A stretch of 62,987 bases of DNA from Desulfobacula sp. Lineage in GTDB: Bacteria > Desulfobacterota > Desulfobacteria > Desulfobacterales > Desulfobacteraceae. The translations under genes were made by a program, and so were the position numbers. Each line of letters begins with the position of its first letter. Position 1 is the stretch's first letter. The stretch is taken from contig JAIFMF010000033.1 in NCBI GenBank assembly GCA_020048635.1, forward strand, positions 1 through 62,987, in the 5' to 3' direction. Shown here piece by piece: positions 1 to 7,414 of the stretch. A model generated the notes under the pieces. The model was not told where the DNA came from. It searched no databases and was given only the letters and a program-made list of their open reading frames with translations.

Positions 1-127
1 GTTTTGGAAGGTCTTTTGTTATATTAAAGACCAGAAGCATCCCATAAAGACTTCCAAGGGAAATGAGGATCAACCCCATAAAAAAACAGAATCGGAAAAG
101 CGCTGCAACTCTTAGGAAAAGATTCAA
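1..127 (-). CDS. N-terminus of a penicillin-binding-protein 1A-like protein (partial)
   Basis: Only the first 42 codons lie in the window; the gene runs off the left edge. Translation from TTG at 125-127 gives a short basic start, a single hydrophobic segment (about residues 16-36) and then FNITKDLP. A membrane anchor followed by a K-D-L-P turn is how class A penicillin-binding proteins (glycosyltransferase 51 family) begin, so a peptidoglycan synthase is the best guess; the catalytic domains are not visible. The TTG overlaps the upstream gene's TGA (TTGA) and has a strong AGGAGAGG ribosome site just before it, so it is the last visible gene of the operon. The start is well supported, the identity only moderately. 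Confidence 0.4.
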   Translation of the reverse strand, partial: MNLFLRVAALFRFCFFMGLILISLGSLYGMLLVFNITKDLPK

Positions 128-1014
128 TTCCCCTCTCCTTTTAGTTTCAGGCTCAACTGCCAGACAGCCCATTCACGGCCTTTGAGAAAGACGACCTGCG
201 CTCCGCCTTGTGCTTCAAATTCAAATCCAAGTTTGATATACCCATTCACCGCCTCATTAAAAATTCCGACCCGGATTATTTTTCCTTCCTGCCTGAGCAG
301 GGCTTCCGGGTCCACCATCAGATCCGGAATGATTTCCGACGGCAATTTCAAAAGCGCATCAAAAAAAATCCGGGCCGGATAAATTCGCCCCTGGAATCCG
401 GCCATATCCGTCAGAATTCCTTTAATCGGCTTATCTGCATTTTCGAATTCAACAATATCTTCTTTTTTGAGTTCGATCTCCTTTATGACTCTGTTTTCAG
501 AATCAATAAAATAAATTTTTATCCCGCCTTTAAACCCTTCACAGAAGATTCTATCAAGATTACTGCCGTTGAGCAGCCAGACCAATCGAGCAGGATCAAT
601 AATCTTTAAAGAAGTTGATTTTTCAAGGCTGAGATAAAGAGATTTAAACTGCTGTTTTTCGAGCGTTACCCATTCTCCCGGCAACAGGGTGGATAAAAGC
701 CCTGAAAAAGAATCCGCTTTATTCGCATTCTGTCGGATACCTTCTTTTTTGCTGACAATGGCATTCAGGGACTCATGGGCATTGGTGGTCTGCTTTCCGG
801 TTTCCCAGACAGCCCCGGTTTCAGGGCGCAGCTCATTGGTGGAAACCAGATAGGACCCCACAAGCTTTTCAAACCAGTCAAACCGAAATTCAGAAAAGAA
901 AAATGCTGCTGTAATAATGAACAAAGCAATATTAAGAAAAGAGAAAGTCCTTTTAAGCAACTCGGAAAAAGTCAAGGGTTCATACCAGTGAAGGGCCATA
1001 AAATCTTGTTTCAA
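124..1014 (-). CDS. Hypothetical single-pass membrane protein
   Basis: I do not recognise this 296-residue protein. It has one hydrophobic segment at about residues 24-42, followed by a largely soluble C-terminal region rich in charged residues and short beta-like stretches, with no catalytic motif that I can name. Topology is probably a short cytoplasmic N-terminus with the bulk outside the membrane. It sits between the zinc-ribbon/receiver gene and a penicillin-binding-protein-like gene, so a cell-envelope or pilus-related role is plausible but only by position. The start is ambiguous: the TTG at 1014 abuts an AAGGGG sequence, while the ATG five codons later has the same sequence 15 bases upstream. 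Confidence 0.6.
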   Translation of the reverse strand: MKQDFMALHWYEPLTFSELLKRTFSFLNIALFIITAAFFFSEFRFDWFEKLVGSYLVSTNELRPETGAVWETGKQTTNAHESLNAIVSKKEGIRQNANKADSFSGLLSTLLPGEWVTLEKQQFKSLYLSLEKSTSLKIIDPARLVWLLNGSNLDRIFCEGFKGGIKIYFIDSENRVIKEIELKKEDIVEFENADKPIKGILTDMAGFQGRIYPARIFFDALLKLPSEIIPDLMVDPEALLRQEGKIIRVGIFNEAVNGYIKLGFEFEAQGGAQVVFLKGREWAVWQLSLKLKGEGN

Positions 1015-1023
1015 CCCCTTATC

Positions 1024-1638
1024 TTAAGCTTTTCCGACCAGTTTCAAAGATTCATTATAAATTGAATATAAATTTTTATGATCTGTTAAGGCTTTGGATA
1101 GAAATAATTCCATGTGATGGATGTCATTCTGATGAATGACATTGTTCACACTTGAATGCAAGGCTGCCATATTATCATTGGTGTTGAACTTTTGACTGAT
1201 TAAAACAATGCAGAGCCTTCGCCTTAGAGACATGTCAATGGCACACATTTTCTCAATAATGCCCGACGCACCCGAATTGTCCGGGTCGAAATGATCATTC
1301 AGTATCAGAAGCTGATAGGCATTGTATTCCATTTTATTTAATGCGGTGCGCATATCAACAGCAACCTCAACATTCAGCCCCATCTGATCCAGAATCGAAC
1401 TTATCTTTTGCTTCAATTCGGCCGGGTCAATGCATATCAGAGTATTCAGCCGGTCTTCAAACCGCCGTTGAATAGACGGTCTTTTTTTCTCTTCCACAGG
1501 TTGATGGGGTTTTAAAAAAGCCGGCACCTGAATCTTTTCTCTGCATTTTGGGCATGTGACGGTCGATTCCTTGTCTGTGGGCAGTTTGTGATCCGGAATA
1601 TTCAGCTTTGTATTGCAGTTATGGCAAGTGATGTTCAT
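1024..1638 (-). CDS. Zinc-ribbon protein with response-regulator-like domain
   Basis: The N-terminus carries two CxxC pairs (CHNC at residues 5-8 and CPKC at 29-32), typical of the MJ0042/zinc-ribbon family found at the start of many deltaproteobacterial regulatory proteins. A linker then leads to about 130 residues resembling a CheY-like receiver: a hydrophobic strand ending LICIDPAE, a second strand LLILNDHFDPD with the candidate phospho-acceptor, and a third strand IVLISQKF. The acidic pocket is not canonical, so phosphorylation is uncertain. The start codon is five bases after the pilT-like stop, with AAGGAAGG as ribosome site, so the genes are translated as one operon. The likely role is a signalling accessory to the pilus ATPases; this is inference from position. 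Confidence 0.6.
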   Translation of the reverse strand: MNITCHNCNTKLNIPDHKLPTDKESTVTCPKCREKIQVPAFLKPHQPVEEKKRPSIQRRFEDRLNTLICIDPAELKQKISSILDQMGLNVEVAVDMRTALNKMEYNAYQLLILNDHFDPDNSGASGIIEKMCAIDMSLRRRLCIVLISQKFNTNDNMAALHSSVNNVIHQNDIHHMELFLSKALTDHKNLYSIYNESLKLVGKA

Positions 1639-1643
1639 AGCGA

Positions 1644-2807
1644 TTACCTTCCTTTATATCCGTGATCAATTTCCAGCGAATCAATTTTGGATGTGGTCTC
1701 TCCGCGTGAACTTTTTATCGAATCAAGTCCACGCCCGACGATATCCTTTCTTGAGGCATAGGAAGATGCAATATTTTCAGTGATTTTGCCTTCTTCATAA
1801 AGAGAAATGATATACTCATCAAATGATACCATGTCCAGAGGTTTTCCCGCAGTAATAATATCGATGAAGGTCTTTCCTTCTGATTCTCCATTGAGGATGG
1901 AATCTTTTACTCTTAGATTGGTTCCCAGAATTTCAAAAGCAGCTATTCTATCGCCACCGATTTTCGGCAGCAATCGCTGGGAGCAAACCCAACGGAGGGT
2001 ATCGGCCAGGCGGATCCGGATCTGCCTTTCTTCTTCACTAGAAAACATCCCGAGAATACGATTGATGGTCTGGCCTGCATCAACAGTATGCAGGGTTGAC
2101 AGAACAAGATGACCTGTTTCTGCAGCAGAAAGGCCGATTTCAACCGTTTCCCTGTCCCGCATTTCACCCACCAGAATTACTTTTGGTGCCTGACGCAAAG
2201 CAGCTCTCAGCCCGTTTGCAAAGGTGTCAAAATCTGAGCCCAGCTCCCTCTGGTTGAATGTGGATTTTTTCTGTTGATGCTGATATTCAATGGGGTCCTC
2301 AAGGGTGATAACATGAACGGATTTTGTTTCATTGATTTTATCCAGCAGCGCTGCAAGGGAGGTGGTTTTACCCGAACCTGTGGCCCCGGTCACAAAGATA
2401 ATGCCGTTCTTTTCTTCCGCCATTCTGTGAAAGGCCTTGGGAAGGTCAAGCTCTTCAATGGTGGGGATTTTTGTTTCAAGCTTACGCAGAACAATGGAAT
2501 ATCGAGCCGATCTTGAAAAAACATTCACGCGGAACCGGGCCTTATTTCCAAGCTGGTAAGACAAATCACAGGAGCCTTCACGAATCAGCGTTTCCATCAA
2601 CTTGCGGTTATTATTAATCAAATTTAATGCAATGATTTCTGTCTGAAAAGGTGTCAATATTTTGAAATAAGGCTCAATATTGACAGCAACCAGTTGCCCG
2701 GAACTTTCTACCTGTAGCGGCTTGCCAGGTGTAAAATTCAGATCGGAAACATTATTATGGGAATCCAGCATTTTTGACAGGATGTGATCAATCTGTTGTT
2801 TTTTCAT
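1644..2807 (-). CDS. PilT/PilU-like type IV pilus retraction ATPase
   Basis: This is a 387-residue secretion ATPase of the GspE/PilT superfamily. Visible motifs are Walker A GATGSGKTT (about 141-149), the Asp box ITLEDPIEYQ, Walker B VILVGEMRD and the His box GHLVLSTLHT. It is the second PilT-type gene in the operon, next to a more canonical pilT, in the manner of pilT-pilU pairs; its N-terminal region is more diverged and its C-terminus has a basic/serine-rich tail. Hexameric retraction ATPases of this family disassemble type IV pili at the inner membrane. No pilin or pilus assembly gene is in the window, so the apparatus served is unknown. Confidence 0.88.
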   Translation of the reverse strand: MKKQQIDHILSKMLDSHNNVSDLNFTPGKPLQVESSGQLVAVNIEPYFKILTPFQTEIIALNLINNNRKLMETLIREGSCDLSYQLGNKARFRVNVFSRSARYSIVLRKLETKIPTIEELDLPKAFHRMAEEKNGIIFVTGATGSGKTTSLAALLDKINETKSVHVITLEDPIEYQHQQKKSTFNQRELGSDFDTFANGLRAALRQAPKVILVGEMRDRETVEIGLSAAETGHLVLSTLHTVDAGQTINRILGMFSSEEERQIRIRLADTLRWVCSQRLLPKIGGDRIAAFEILGTNLRVKDSILNGESEGKTFIDIITAGKPLDMVSFDEYIISLYEEGKITENIASSYASRKDIVGRGLDSIKSSRGETTSKIDSLEIDHGYKGR

Positions 2808-2842
2808 ACCGCTTTCCTTTTATTGTATCTTTAAAATACAGC

Positions 2843-3925
2843 CTAAGCCTCGGTAAAATCGGTAGGCGGGTTTTTCAGAAAGGGTCTGAATAAAGATTTG
2901 TTATTGGCCTTGTTGTATGCATCATCGGCACTGATCCATCCTTTTTTATACAAATTCATGATGGCATCATCCAGTAACAGCATTCCGTATTGCTTTCCTG
3001 TCTGGATCATCGACGGCACCTGATGGGTTTTGCCTTCACGGATCAGATTCCTGACTGCTGGTGTTGCCACCAGAATTTCAAGGGCAGCGCACCTGCCTTT
3101 TTTATCTATTCTTTTAAAAAGAGTCTGGGCGATAATGGCCCGCAACCCGTCTGCCATTGTGGACCTTATCTGAGCCTGTTCAGAGGATGGGAACACCTCG
3201 ATAATCCTATCTACGGTTTTGGCAGCACTGGATGTATGAAGGGTTCCAAACACGAGATGCCCTGTTGATGCAGCTTCTATGGCAAGGGAAATAGTTTCAA
3301 GATCCCTTAACTCTCCCACCAGAATAATATCGGGATCTTCACGCAATGCTCCCCGGAGTGCAGATGCAAATGTCTGCGTATGCGACCCGACTTCTCTGTG
3401 GCTTACAATACAGTTCTGACTTCTGTGGACAAACTCGATGGGATCTTCCACAGTAATGATATGGTCTTTTCTGACCTTATTGGCCTGATCAATTATGGCG
3501 GCAAGGGTGGTTGATTTTCCAGACCCGGTTGGTCCGGTCACAAGAACAAGTCCTCGAGGCAACTCCGCCAATTTTGAAATAACCGATGGAAGACCCAGCT
3601 GCTCTACAGTTAAAACTTCAGAGGGAATCTCACGGAAAACAGCGGAAATACCATTCTTCTGCATGAAATAATTGGCCCTGTATCGTGCCAGACCCGGAAT
3701 CTCATAACCAAAATCAACATCACCGCTTTCCTCAAAGATCTTTATCTTCTCCTGAGAGGTGATTTCATAAAGAAGCCCTCGTAGTTTGTCACTTGTGAGG
3801 ATATCATATTTGATCCGCTGAATATCACCGTGAAGCCTCAGTGCAGGCTGCTGTCCGGAAGACAAATGGAGGTCGGAGGCCCCCTGCTCATGCATCAGCT
3901 TAAAAAAAGCATCAATTTCAGCCAT
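2843..3925 (-). CDS. pilT: PilT twitching-motility ATPase
   Basis: The 360-residue product has the usual PilT length and order: an N-terminal PAS-like domain opening with EQGASDLHLSSG, Walker A GPTGSGKST at 131-139, Asp box ITVEDPIEFVH, Walker B IILVGELRD and His box GHLVFGTLHTSSA, then the C-terminal ALEILVATPAVRNLIREG region diagnostic for PilT. It powers retraction of type IV pili, giving twitching motility or surface attachment. It is followed closely by a second PilT-like gene and preceded by divIVA, which suggests coupling of pilus function to the cell pole or division site. Start ATG at 3925 is in the expected place relative to the family. Confidence 0.93.
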   Translation of the reverse strand: MAEIDAFFKLMHEQGASDLHLSSGQQPALRLHGDIQRIKYDILTSDKLRGLLYEITSQEKIKIFEESGDVDFGYEIPGLARYRANYFMQKNGISAVFREIPSEVLTVEQLGLPSVISKLAELPRGLVLVTGPTGSGKSTTLAAIIDQANKVRKDHIITVEDPIEFVHRSQNCIVSHREVGSHTQTFASALRGALREDPDIILVGELRDLETISLAIEAASTGHLVFGTLHTSSAAKTVDRIIEVFPSSEQAQIRSTMADGLRAIIAQTLFKRIDKKGRCAALEILVATPAVRNLIREGKTHQVPSMIQTGKQYGMLLLDDAIMNLYKKGWISADDAYNKANNKSLFRPFLKNPPTDFTEA

Positions 3926-3960
3926 TGCTAATGCCCTTTTTGTTAAGTATTGATATTAAT

Positions 3961-4461
3961 TTATGCTTGCTTTAAAAATTTCAAGGTGGAATCGGTTTCG
4001 TCGGCAGTTTTATTTTCTTCCTTGGTCATCTCAAGCATTTTTGAGTGTGATTCAAGAACTGCACTGATCTGGATTTCAAGCTGAATTCGTTGACGCTTCA
4101 GCTCAATAATGTCGCTATGGAGTTGAGAGAGCCTTTTGTGAGCCCTGTTCAATATTTTTTCTGCTTCAACTTCAGCATTTGCAATGATGATCTCGGAAGA
4201 TTTCTTTGCATTTTCCTTCATCTGGTCTAGAACTTTCTGGGATTGAATCATCGCGTTCTTCATAGAATCTTCACGTTTTCTATAGCCTTGATTCTCTAGA
4301 TTCAGCCGGTGATTCTCTTCATGGAGACTTTGGATGGAATGATTCAGATGACCCAGTTCTCTTGATACATCTTCAAGAAAATGGTCCACTTCCTGAACAT
4401 CAAAACCCCTGAATCTTGTCGTGAATTCTTTCTGCTTAACAACCAGTGGTGTTATTCCCAT
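3961..4461 (-). CDS. divIVA: DivIVA-domain coiled-coil protein
   Basis: This 166-residue protein begins MGITPLVVKQKEFTTRFRGF, the membrane-curvature-binding N-terminal motif of DivIVA with its conserved F, R and G residues, followed by DVQEVDHFLEDV. Residues from about 35 to 140 form a long heptad-rich coiled coil. Family members are cytoplasmic scaffolds that settle at poles or septa and recruit other proteins. The gene lies 20 bases downstream of yggT, a classical divIVA neighbour, and directly upstream of pilT, so a role in placing the pilus machinery at the pole is an attractive inference. Confidence 0.9.
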   Translation of the reverse strand: MGITPLVVKQKEFTTRFRGFDVQEVDHFLEDVSRELGHLNHSIQSLHEENHRLNLENQGYRKREDSMKNAMIQSQKVLDQMKENAKKSSEIIIANAEVEAEKILNRAHKRLSQLHSDIIELKRQRIQLEIQISAVLESHSKMLEMTKEENKTADETDSTLKFLKQA

Positions 4462-4481
4462 AAAAAATACCTCGCTTTTTA

Positions 4482-4781
4482 TTATGCTAAAGTGAGAGCC
4501 AGCCTTAAAAGACTGTCCACAACAAACGTCTGAAGAAAAATAATTGCCATTATCACGATGACAGGAGAAACATCAAGCCCTCCAAAATTAATAGGAAGTC
4601 GTTTTCTGATCTGGTAAAAAACAGGTTCGGTTGCTTTATTGATAAAGCGCACAATAGGATTGTAAGGATCGGGGCTCACCCATGACAGAACAGCACCAGC
4701 AATAACAATGTACATATAAAAAGTCAGCCCATAATTCAGAACAATCGCTATGGCTTTAATAAAATTAGCAAAAATGAACAT
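4482..4781 (-). CDS. yggT: YggT family membrane protein
   Basis: The product is about 99 residues from the ATG at 4779-4781, chosen because AAAGGGA lies eight bases upstream; an ATG 36 bases earlier lacks a ribosome site. It has two hydrophobic segments separated by a loop containing the family signature LSWVSPDPYNPIVRFINKATEPV, with the P-hinge and the P-[IV]-R-x-[IV] type core typical of YggT/YlmG. These proteins sit in the cytoplasmic membrane and are linked to division-site and cofactor-assembly roles in other organisms. It heads the minus-strand operon that continues into divIVA and pilT. Confidence 0.88.
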   Translation of the reverse strand: MFIFANFIKAIAIVLNYGLTFYMYIVIAGAVLSWVSPDPYNPIVRFINKATEPVFYQIRKRLPINFGGLDVSPVIVIMAIIFLQTFVVDSLLRLALTLA

Positions 4782-4895
4782 TTGTATTCCCTTTCCATGA
4801 TTTCTGTGCTTCCACAATCCACTGGTTAACTATGAATGCTGCAAAAAGTCAAGTTTTTAAAATATTTAGCCTGATTAAATTTCCTCGTTTGTCGA

Positions 4896-4924
4896 TTGAC
4901 ATCTATAGAGAGATGGCTTATTAA
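4896..4924 (+). promoter_or_regulatory. Sigma-70-type promoter of the AOR gene
   Basis: TTGACA and TATTAA are separated by exactly 17 bases, with the predicted start around 4931 and a leader of about 38 bases containing AAGGAG before the ATG. The -10 region overlaps a perfect palindrome, suggesting repression. Confidence 0.65.
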
Positions 4925-4937
4925 TGGTTTAACCATT
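4923..4937. promoter_or_regulatory. Palindromic operator over the AOR -10/start region
   Basis: AATGGTT-T-AACCATT is a perfect 7+1+7 inverted repeat covering the end of the -10 element and the predicted transcription start. A related but weaker element, ACTGGTTAACTAT, lies about 100 bases upstream near 4821-4833. Placement is that of a steric repressor site; the regulator is not identifiable from the window. Confidence 0.5.
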
Positions 4938-4968
4938 TGGTTTCATTTCATAATCAAGGAGTAACAAT

Positions 4969-7107
4969 ATGGGCAATTTCCATCTGAAAGAGATTAAATC
5001 CGTCTCTTATGAAAAAGCAGAGTTAAAAAAAGGGTATACCGACCAATCCCTTCGCATCAATCTGAATTCAAACGACATTATCATCAGCCCCATTGATGAA
5101 GAAATCAAACGTACATTCATCGGTGGGAGAGGATATGACCTTTGGCTTTTGTGGAATTCTGTTACCGGAAAAACCCGATGGCACGACCCTGAAAATGCCG
5201 TCTGTATCTCATCCGGACCTCTTGGCGGCACACCCGGCTATCCGGGCGGAGGAAAGAGCATTGTCACCTCCATTTCTCCTCTGACCGGTGCCCCCATTGA
5301 TTCAAATGTCGGGGGATATTTTGGGCCTTATATGAAATTTTCCGGTTTTGATGTCATCCAAATTGACGGCAAAGCAACAGCAGATAGAGTCATCCTGATC
5401 GATGGAATTGAAAATAAAATAAAAATTTTTGAGGCTGCGGATCTTCCCAAAGATTCCTATGAATTATCCGATCAACTGACCCGGTATTTCGATCCGGACA
5501 AACCGGTCAATGTCTCTGTCGTAACTGCAGGCCCCGGTGCCGAACATACTTTTTTCGGATGCCTGAACTTTTCCTGGTGGGATGCCGGACGTAAAAGAGT
5601 CCGTTACAAACAGGCTGGTCGAGGCGGCATAGGGACGGTTTTTGCCGATAAAAAGGTCAAAGCCGTTGTCGCCCGATATGGTGCCGTTTCAATGAAATCC
5701 AACAACCCTGCCGATCTTGAAGCACTAAAACGGGTCACAAAAAGCCATGCAAAAGAAATCCATAATCTTGATCCCAACCAGAACCGCATGGCTCTGGTTG
5801 GGACCACCCATCTTGTCCCCATTATGAATGACCATGACTGTCTGCCGGTCCATAATTTCAAATTTGGGTCCCACCCTGAAAGCAAGGTCATTGGTGAAGA
5901 AATATATGAACACATATTTGACAAGGGGTTTGATGGTTGCTGGAAAGGATGTGCCGTTGCCTGTGCCCATGGTGTCAAAGATTTTTCTCCGTTTACAGGC
6001 CCTTACCAGGGAAAGAAAGTTTTTGTTGATGGCCCGGAATATGAGACCATTGCCGGTTGCGGCTCAAACCTGGGAATTTTTGATGCCCATACTATTCTTG
6101 AAATCAATTTCTATTGTGATGCCTATGGTATTGATACCATTTCCGTTGGCACATCCCTTGGATTTGTCATGGATTGTTTTGAAAACGGTTTGATTACAAA
6201 AGAAGACACCGGCGGGATGGACTTAAGCTTCGGCAACAGATTCAATGCTCTCACAATCATCCATCAGATGTCGAAAGGTGAAGGGTTTGGTGCCATCGTA
6301 GGAAAAGGCATCAGAAATATGAAAAAAATATTTGCTAAAGATTTTGGTGCGGATATCTCTTTTATGCAGGACATCGGCATGGAATCTAAAGGCCTTGAAT
6401 TTTCTGAATATATTACCAAGGAATCCCTCGCTCAGCAGGGAGGTTACGGCCTTGCCTTGAAAGGCCCCCAGCACGATGAAGCCTGGTTGATTTTCCTTGA
6501 TATGGTTCACAATTTCATGCCGACCTTTGAAAACAAGGCTGAGGCTCTTCACTGGTTCCCCATGTTCCGAACATGGTTCGGTCTCTGCGGCCTTTGCAAG
6601 CTTCCATGGAACGATATCGTTCCCGAAGACAATAAGAAAACGTCTGAGCCTGCAAAAGTGATGAAACATGTGGGATGGTATGCAGATTTCTTCAGTTCTG
6701 TCACCGGCCGAAAAACTGCTCCTGAAGATATCATCACCATGAGCGAAGCGGTTTATAATTTTCAGAGAGTTTTCAACCTCAAGATGGGATTTGGCACAAG
6801 AGAACACGATACCCTTCCTTACCGGGCTGTCGGTCCTGTGACGGTGGAAGAGTATGAATCCCGAAAAGAAAGATACGACCTGCAACTTAAGGATAAATAC
6901 AGTTTTGATATCACCCGCATGGATACTAAAGAAAAATTGTCTGAATTGCGGAAAAAAAGGGAAGACCAGTATGAAAAGCTCAAAGATGCTGTTTATGAAC
7001 GCCGGGGATGGACAAATAATGGTATCCCCACTGTGAACACCGTCAAGCGACTGGGCATTGATTTTCCTGAGGTCATGGAAGTTCTGAAAAAAAATGGAGT
7101 TGAATAA
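4969..7107 (+). CDS. AOR-family tungsten/molybdenum oxidoreductase
   Basis: This 712-residue protein belongs to the aldehyde ferredoxin oxidoreductase family. The N-terminal domain has the IGGRGYDLWLLW and SGPLGGTPGYPGGGKSI pterin-binding stretches. The Fe-S ligands are C324, C328 and C332 (CWKGCAVAC) and a C-terminal pair at about C540/C543 (CGLCKLPW). The first cluster motif is C-x3-C-x3-C, whereas classical AOR has C-x2-C-x3-C. At 712 residues it is about 100 longer than archaeal AOR; BamB-type subunits of class II benzoyl-CoA reductase are also long, but no other bam gene is nearby. It would oxidise an aldehyde or reduce an acid using a bis-pterin tungsten site, with ferredoxin as partner. 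A MoaD/ThiS-like gene follows directly. AAGGAG precedes the ATG. Confidence 0.85.
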   Translation: MGNFHLKEIKSVSYEKAELKKGYTDQSLRINLNSNDIIISPIDEEIKRTFIGGRGYDLWLLWNSVTGKTRWHDPENAVCISSGPLGGTPGYPGGGKSIVTSISPLTGAPIDSNVGGYFGPYMKFSGFDVIQIDGKATADRVILIDGIENKIKIFEAADLPKDSYELSDQLTRYFDPDKPVNVSVVTAGPGAEHTFFGCLNFSWWDAGRKRVRYKQAGRGGIGTVFADKKVKAVVARYGAVSMKSNNPADLEALKRVTKSHAKEIHNLDPNQNRMALVGTTHLVPIMNDHDCLPVHNFKFGSHPESKVIGEEIYEHIFDKGFDGCWKGCAVACAHGVKDFSPFTGPYQGKKVFVDGPEYETIAGCGSNLGIFDAHTILEINFYCDAYGIDTISVGTSLGFVMDCFENGLITKEDTGGMDLSFGNRFNALTIIHQMSKGEGFGAIVGKGIRNMKKIFAKDFGADISFMQDIGMESKGLEFSEYITKESLAQQGGYGLALKGPQHDEAWLIFLDMVHNFMPTFENKAEALHWFPMFRTWFGLCGLCKLPWNDIVPEDNKKTSEPAKVMKHVGWYADFFSSVTGRKTAPEDIITMSEAVYNFQRVFNLKMGFGTREHDTLPYRAVGPVTVEEYESRKERYDLQLKDKYSFDITRMDTKEKLSELRKKREDQYEKLKDAVYERRGWTNNGIPTVNTVKRLGIDFPEVMEVLKKNGVE

Positions 7108-7110
7108 ATA

Positions 7111-7308
7111 GTGATCCAAGTGGATGGAAAAAAAATGCCCTGGTCCGAACACATGACAATTGACTCTCTTTTGCAGAGCCTTGAAAATGTTGACTTCTGT
7201 TCAGTGATCCGGCTTAACGGCAAACTTGTGTCCAGCCCGAAATTTTCCGAAACAAAGATCAAAGACAATTCAAAAATAGATCTTCTGCCTCTGGTGGCCG
7301 GAGGCTAA
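7111..7308 (+). CDS. MoaD/ThiS-like sulfur-carrier protein
   Basis: The 65-residue product has a beta-grasp pattern and ends LLPLVAGG, the C-terminal Gly-Gly that is adenylated and thiocarboxylated in MoaD and ThiS. It starts with GTG only three bases after the AOR stop, with GGAG upstream, so it is co-translated with the oxidoreductase. Small MoaD-like proteins beside AOR-family genes probably supply dithiolene sulfur for the tungstopterin cofactor; that link is inferred from family and position. ThiS is the alternative, but there is no thiamine gene nearby. Confidence 0.8.
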   Translation: MIQVDGKKMPWSEHMTIDSLLQSLENVDFCSVIRLNGKLVSSPKFSETKIKDNSKIDLLPLVAGG

Positions 7309-7344
7309 TTTGATAATTTTATAGTTTTAGCTTCACAAAACCTG

Positions 7345-7385
7345 GCCTGTCTGTTAATTACCATTTGGTGACAGACAGGCTTTTT
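7345..7385 (+). terminator. Rho-independent terminator after the AOR operon
   Basis: GCCTGTCTGT at 7345-7354 pairs perfectly with ACAGACAGGC at 7371-7380 and is followed by five T residues. It separates the AOR pair from the DEAD-box gene. Confidence 0.85.
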
Positions 7386-7414
7386 ACTTTTAACACGAAA
7401 AAAGAAAGAAACGA

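Noticed and set aside
4969..7107. AOR-family gene as bamB of a benzoyl-CoA reductase complex
   Set aside because: Length and ligand spacing would allow it, but no bamC-I genes are near and the only partner is a MoaD-like protein, so I keep the general family name.
6223..7152. 309-codon minus-strand frame opposite the AOR gene
   Set aside because: It lies antisense to conserved AOR Fe-S and pterin sequences and its translation has no protein-like features.
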